Assembly: GCA_018369555.1 (NCBI GenBank) | Contig: JAGZCC010000046.1 | Span: 1-17,376, forward strand | Source: Thomasclavelia spiroformis | Lineage (GTDB): Bacteria; Bacillota_I; Bacilli_A; Erysipelotrichales; Coprobacillaceae | Length of the DNA stretch: 17,376 nt | Reading direction: 5' to 3' | Part shown: positions 15,615-17,376 of the stretch, piece after piece | Layout: each line of letters starts with the position of its first letter | Position numbering within the stretch: the stretch's first letter is position 1 | Notes under the pieces: model-generated | What the model was told of the DNA's origin: nothing | What the model saw: the letters and a program-made list of their open reading frames with translations, nothing else | Databases searched by the model: none | Position numbers and translations under genes: made by a program

Positions 15615-16948
15615 ATGACAAAATACTTTGGAACAGATGGCTTCAGAGGAGAGGCTAATATAGATTTAACTGTAGAACATGCTTATAAAGTAGGAAGATA
15701 CCTAGGATGATATTTCTCTCAAAATCATAAAGCAAGAGTTGTAATAGGAAAAGATACAAGAAGAAGTTCATATATGTTTGAATATGCTTTAGTATCTGGT
15801 TTAACGGCATCAGGAGCAGATGCCTTTTTAATGCATGTCACAACAACTCCATCAGTTGCTTACATCGTAAGAACTGATGAATTTGATTGTGGAATCATGA
15901 TTAGTGCATCTCATAATCCTTTCTATGATAATGGAATTAAAATCTTAGATAATAAAGGTCATAAGATGAATAATGAAGTAGAAAAAAAGATCGAAGATTA
16001 TATTGATGGTCTTATTGATGAATTACCACTTGCTAGAAAAGATACAATTGGATGTGCAAGTGATTATTCAGTAGGGAGAAATAGATATATTGGTTATCTT
16101 ATGTTTATTCCAACACGTGCATTTAAAAATATACGTGTTGGTTTAGATTGTACTAATGGAGCTAGGGTGCTATTGCAAAAAGTGTCTTTGATTCTTTAGG
16201 CGCAACGACGTATGTTATTAATAATGATCCTGATGGAATCAATATTAATACAAATTGTGGTTCAACATATATTGATGTCTTATCACAATTTGTAAAAGAA
16301 AAAGGTTTAGATATTGGCCTTGCTTATGATGGTGATGCTGATAGATGTATTGCTGTTGATGAATTTGGTAGAGTTGTTAATGGAGATTTAATCTTATATG
16401 TATGTGATAAATACTTAAAAAATCATTATGAATTAAGTAACAATACCATTGTTACAACAATCATGAGTAATCTTGGTTTATATAAAGCATTAGATAAAAC
16501 AAATATTGATTATGTAAAAACTGCATTAGGGGATAAATATGTTAATGAAAACATGGTAGAAAATAATCATTGTCTAGGTGGAGAAGAATCAGGACATATT
16601 ATCTTCTCTAAACATGCGACAACAGGAGATGGTATCTTAACGTCTTTAAAAATCATGGAAGCAATCATTGAAAGTAAACAAACTTTAGCTCAATTAACAG
16701 AACCAGTAACTATCTATCCTCAACTTACAAAGAATGTAAGAGTTGAAAACAAAAAAGCTGCGAGAGAAGATGAAGCAGTTGTTAAAGAAGTAGAGGAACT
16801 TTTACGTGAAGAAGGAAGAGTCATTGTAAGAGAATCGGGAACAGAACTAGTTATTAGAGTCATGGTTGAAGCATCAACAGATGAACTGTGTAATCAATAT
16901 GTGAATCATATTGTATCAGTTATGACTGAAAGGGGATTAGTGTTATAA
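15615..16948 (+). pseudogene. glmM: Broken phosphoglucosamine mutase gene (glmM-like)
   Basis: The intact enzyme turns glucosamine-6-phosphate into glucosamine-1-phosphate for UDP-GlcNAc. The frame opens at ATG 15615 behind AGGAGAG (15602-15608) with MTKYFGTDGFRGEAN, but codon 32 is TGA (15708-15710), where relatives have Trp (LG-W-YF). It then reads on through the active-site ISASHNP (catalytic Ser near codon 99) to about 16163. There one base is missing within 16164-16168, so the frame ends at 16199. The other frame resumes with AIAKSVFDSLGA at 16169, passes the metal site DGDADR (16328-16345) and GEESGH, and ends at 16948. A Pro to Leu change sits in the phosphate loop (RESGTEL, codon 16847-16849). 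With one base restored the length is 444 residues, normal for GlmM. A sequencing error could explain single lesions but not easily all of them. Confidence 0.9.
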
Positions 16949-16971
16949 AACACGTTTAAAATAATTTAATC

Positions 16972-16979
16972 GGAGGTGA
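16972..16979 (+). promoter_or_regulatory. Strong ribosome binding site for the last gene
   Basis: GGAGGTGA is a near-perfect match to the anti-Shine-Dalgarno and precedes the ATG at 16984. It lies in a 35-base gap after the broken glmM, with no terminator hairpin between, so the last gene may be read from the same transcript. Confidence 0.7.
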
Positions 16980-16983
16980 AACA

Positions 16984-17376
16984 ATGCAATTAAATGCAAC
17001 ATTATACCAAAGTATTCTAAACTCGTTATGTAACGAATTAAAATTAAATGAACAAGTAATTTTAGATATTATAGATTCAGCTTTCTATATGTTCCAACAA
17101 GATCATCAAATACTATATATTGATGATTTATATGAATGCTATTTCAATATTGTAAAAAGAAATTTTACAGGAAATATTGATAAAGTGCCTTTCTATAGTA
17201 TATCTAGAAGATTAAAAGATACTGATAATGATGGATTAAGTCTGTTAGAATTATTAACAGAAGAAAATAGTTTTTCAAACTATTTAAAGGAATATGGATT
17301 AACATTTAAATTTGATAAAGAAATAGAAATGTATGTTAATGGTAACAAGGTTGATATTCCTGATGAAGGCAAATAT
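16984..17376 (+). CDS. Unrecognised protein, N-terminal part (runs off window)
   Basis: The frame from ATG 16984 is open for 131 codons to the window edge. It starts MQLNATLYQSILNSLCNELK and continues with LNEQVILDIIDSAFYMFQQD, then ILYIDDLYECYFNIVKRNF and RRLKDTDNDGLSLLELLTEEN. I do not recognise the family. The visible part is acidic, mostly predicted helical, with no signal peptide or membrane segment, so it is probably cytoplasmic. DTDNDGLSLLE resembles a calcium-loop or EF-hand-like run by eye only, and I give it little weight. The strong ribosome site and sustained open frame in AT-rich DNA support a real gene. It may lie outside the polysaccharide operon in function. Confidence 0.8.
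   Translation, partial: MQLNATLYQSILNSLCNELKLNEQVILDIIDSAFYMFQQDHQILYIDDLYECYFNIVKRNFTGNIDKVPFYSISRRLKDTDNDGLSLLELLTEENSFSNYLKEYGLTFKFDKEIEMYVNGNKVDIPDEGKY

Noticed and set aside
15708..15710. TGA read as tryptophan (Mollicute-like code)
   Set aside because: Neighbouring intact genes use TGG for tryptophan, for example capF codons 152, 317, 322 and 381, and no other long gene has an internal TGA. TGA also ends the acetyltransferase (679-681) and a glycosyltransferase (6099-6101). A recoded AT-rich genome would show many internal TGA codons.
15774..16199. Separate 141-residue gene
   Set aside because: It is the middle of the glmM-like frame between the TGA and the deletion, with no ribosome site of its own; the residues continue the GlmM alignment on both sides.
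16463..16948. Separate 161-residue gene
   Set aside because: The frame is open upstream to 16169 and carries the GlmM metal-binding and C-terminal domains, so it is the 3' part of the broken gene.
17227..17262. EF-hand or dockerin repeat in the last gene
   Set aside because: DTDNDGLSLLE looks like a calcium loop, but there is no second loop and no secretion signal in the visible part; one short match is too weak to call.
1..17376. CRISPR array, tRNA/rRNA genes, insertion sequences
   Set aside because: I saw no spaced direct repeats, tRNA-like cloverleaf, transposase motifs or terminal inverted repeats anywhere in the window.

Overview
The window is one long plus-strand operon for a secreted or capsular heteropolysaccharide of the Wzx/Wzy type, from a low-GC Gram-positive bacterium. 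I favour a gut Firmicute of the Erysipelotrichaceae or Lachnospiraceae kind. The support is strong AT bias, near-consensus Bacillus-like Shine-Dalgarno sites, and a GlmM relative whose wording (YFGTDGFRGEAN, ATTGDGILTSLKIME) matches my memory of those families. The standard genetic code fits: tryptophan is TGG throughout the intact genes, and TGA is a normal stop.

Layout. Positions 2-109 hold the tail of an upstream gene. Next come a PglD/NeuD-type acetyltransferase (121-681) and a fusion protein that joins a monotopic phosphoglycosyl transferase to an SDR sugar-nucleotide enzyme (719-2509). This fusion should start the repeat unit on undecaprenyl phosphate. The central block (2511-12164) holds four GT-B glycosyltransferases, a Wzy polymerase, a pyruvyl-transferase-family protein, a Wzx flippase and a GT2 glycosyltransferase. 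It is visibly more AT-rich than its flanks and looks like the exchangeable, serotype-specific cassette.

The 3' block (12168-15600) is a complete CapE-CapF-CapG set, which makes UDP-N-acetyl-L-fucosamine from UDP-GlcNAc. It is followed by a glmM-like gene (15615-16948) that is broken by an in-frame TGA and a one-base deletion. A new unrecognised gene begins at 16984 and runs off the end.

How the genes work together (inference). The fusion protein loads the first sugar-1-phosphate on the lipid carrier. Up to five glycosyltransferases extend it, with L-FucNAc supplied by CapEFG and perhaps a pyruvate ketal added. Wzx flips the unit and Wzy polymerises it. The genes are packed with short gaps or 1-8 base overlaps, and I see no convincing internal promoter or terminator. 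No stretch over 300 bases lacks a gene. The most notable points are the doubly broken glmM copy, the transferase-SDR fusion with its odd hydrophobic linker, and the sharp composition change between core and flanks. I did not find a clearly new kind of system.
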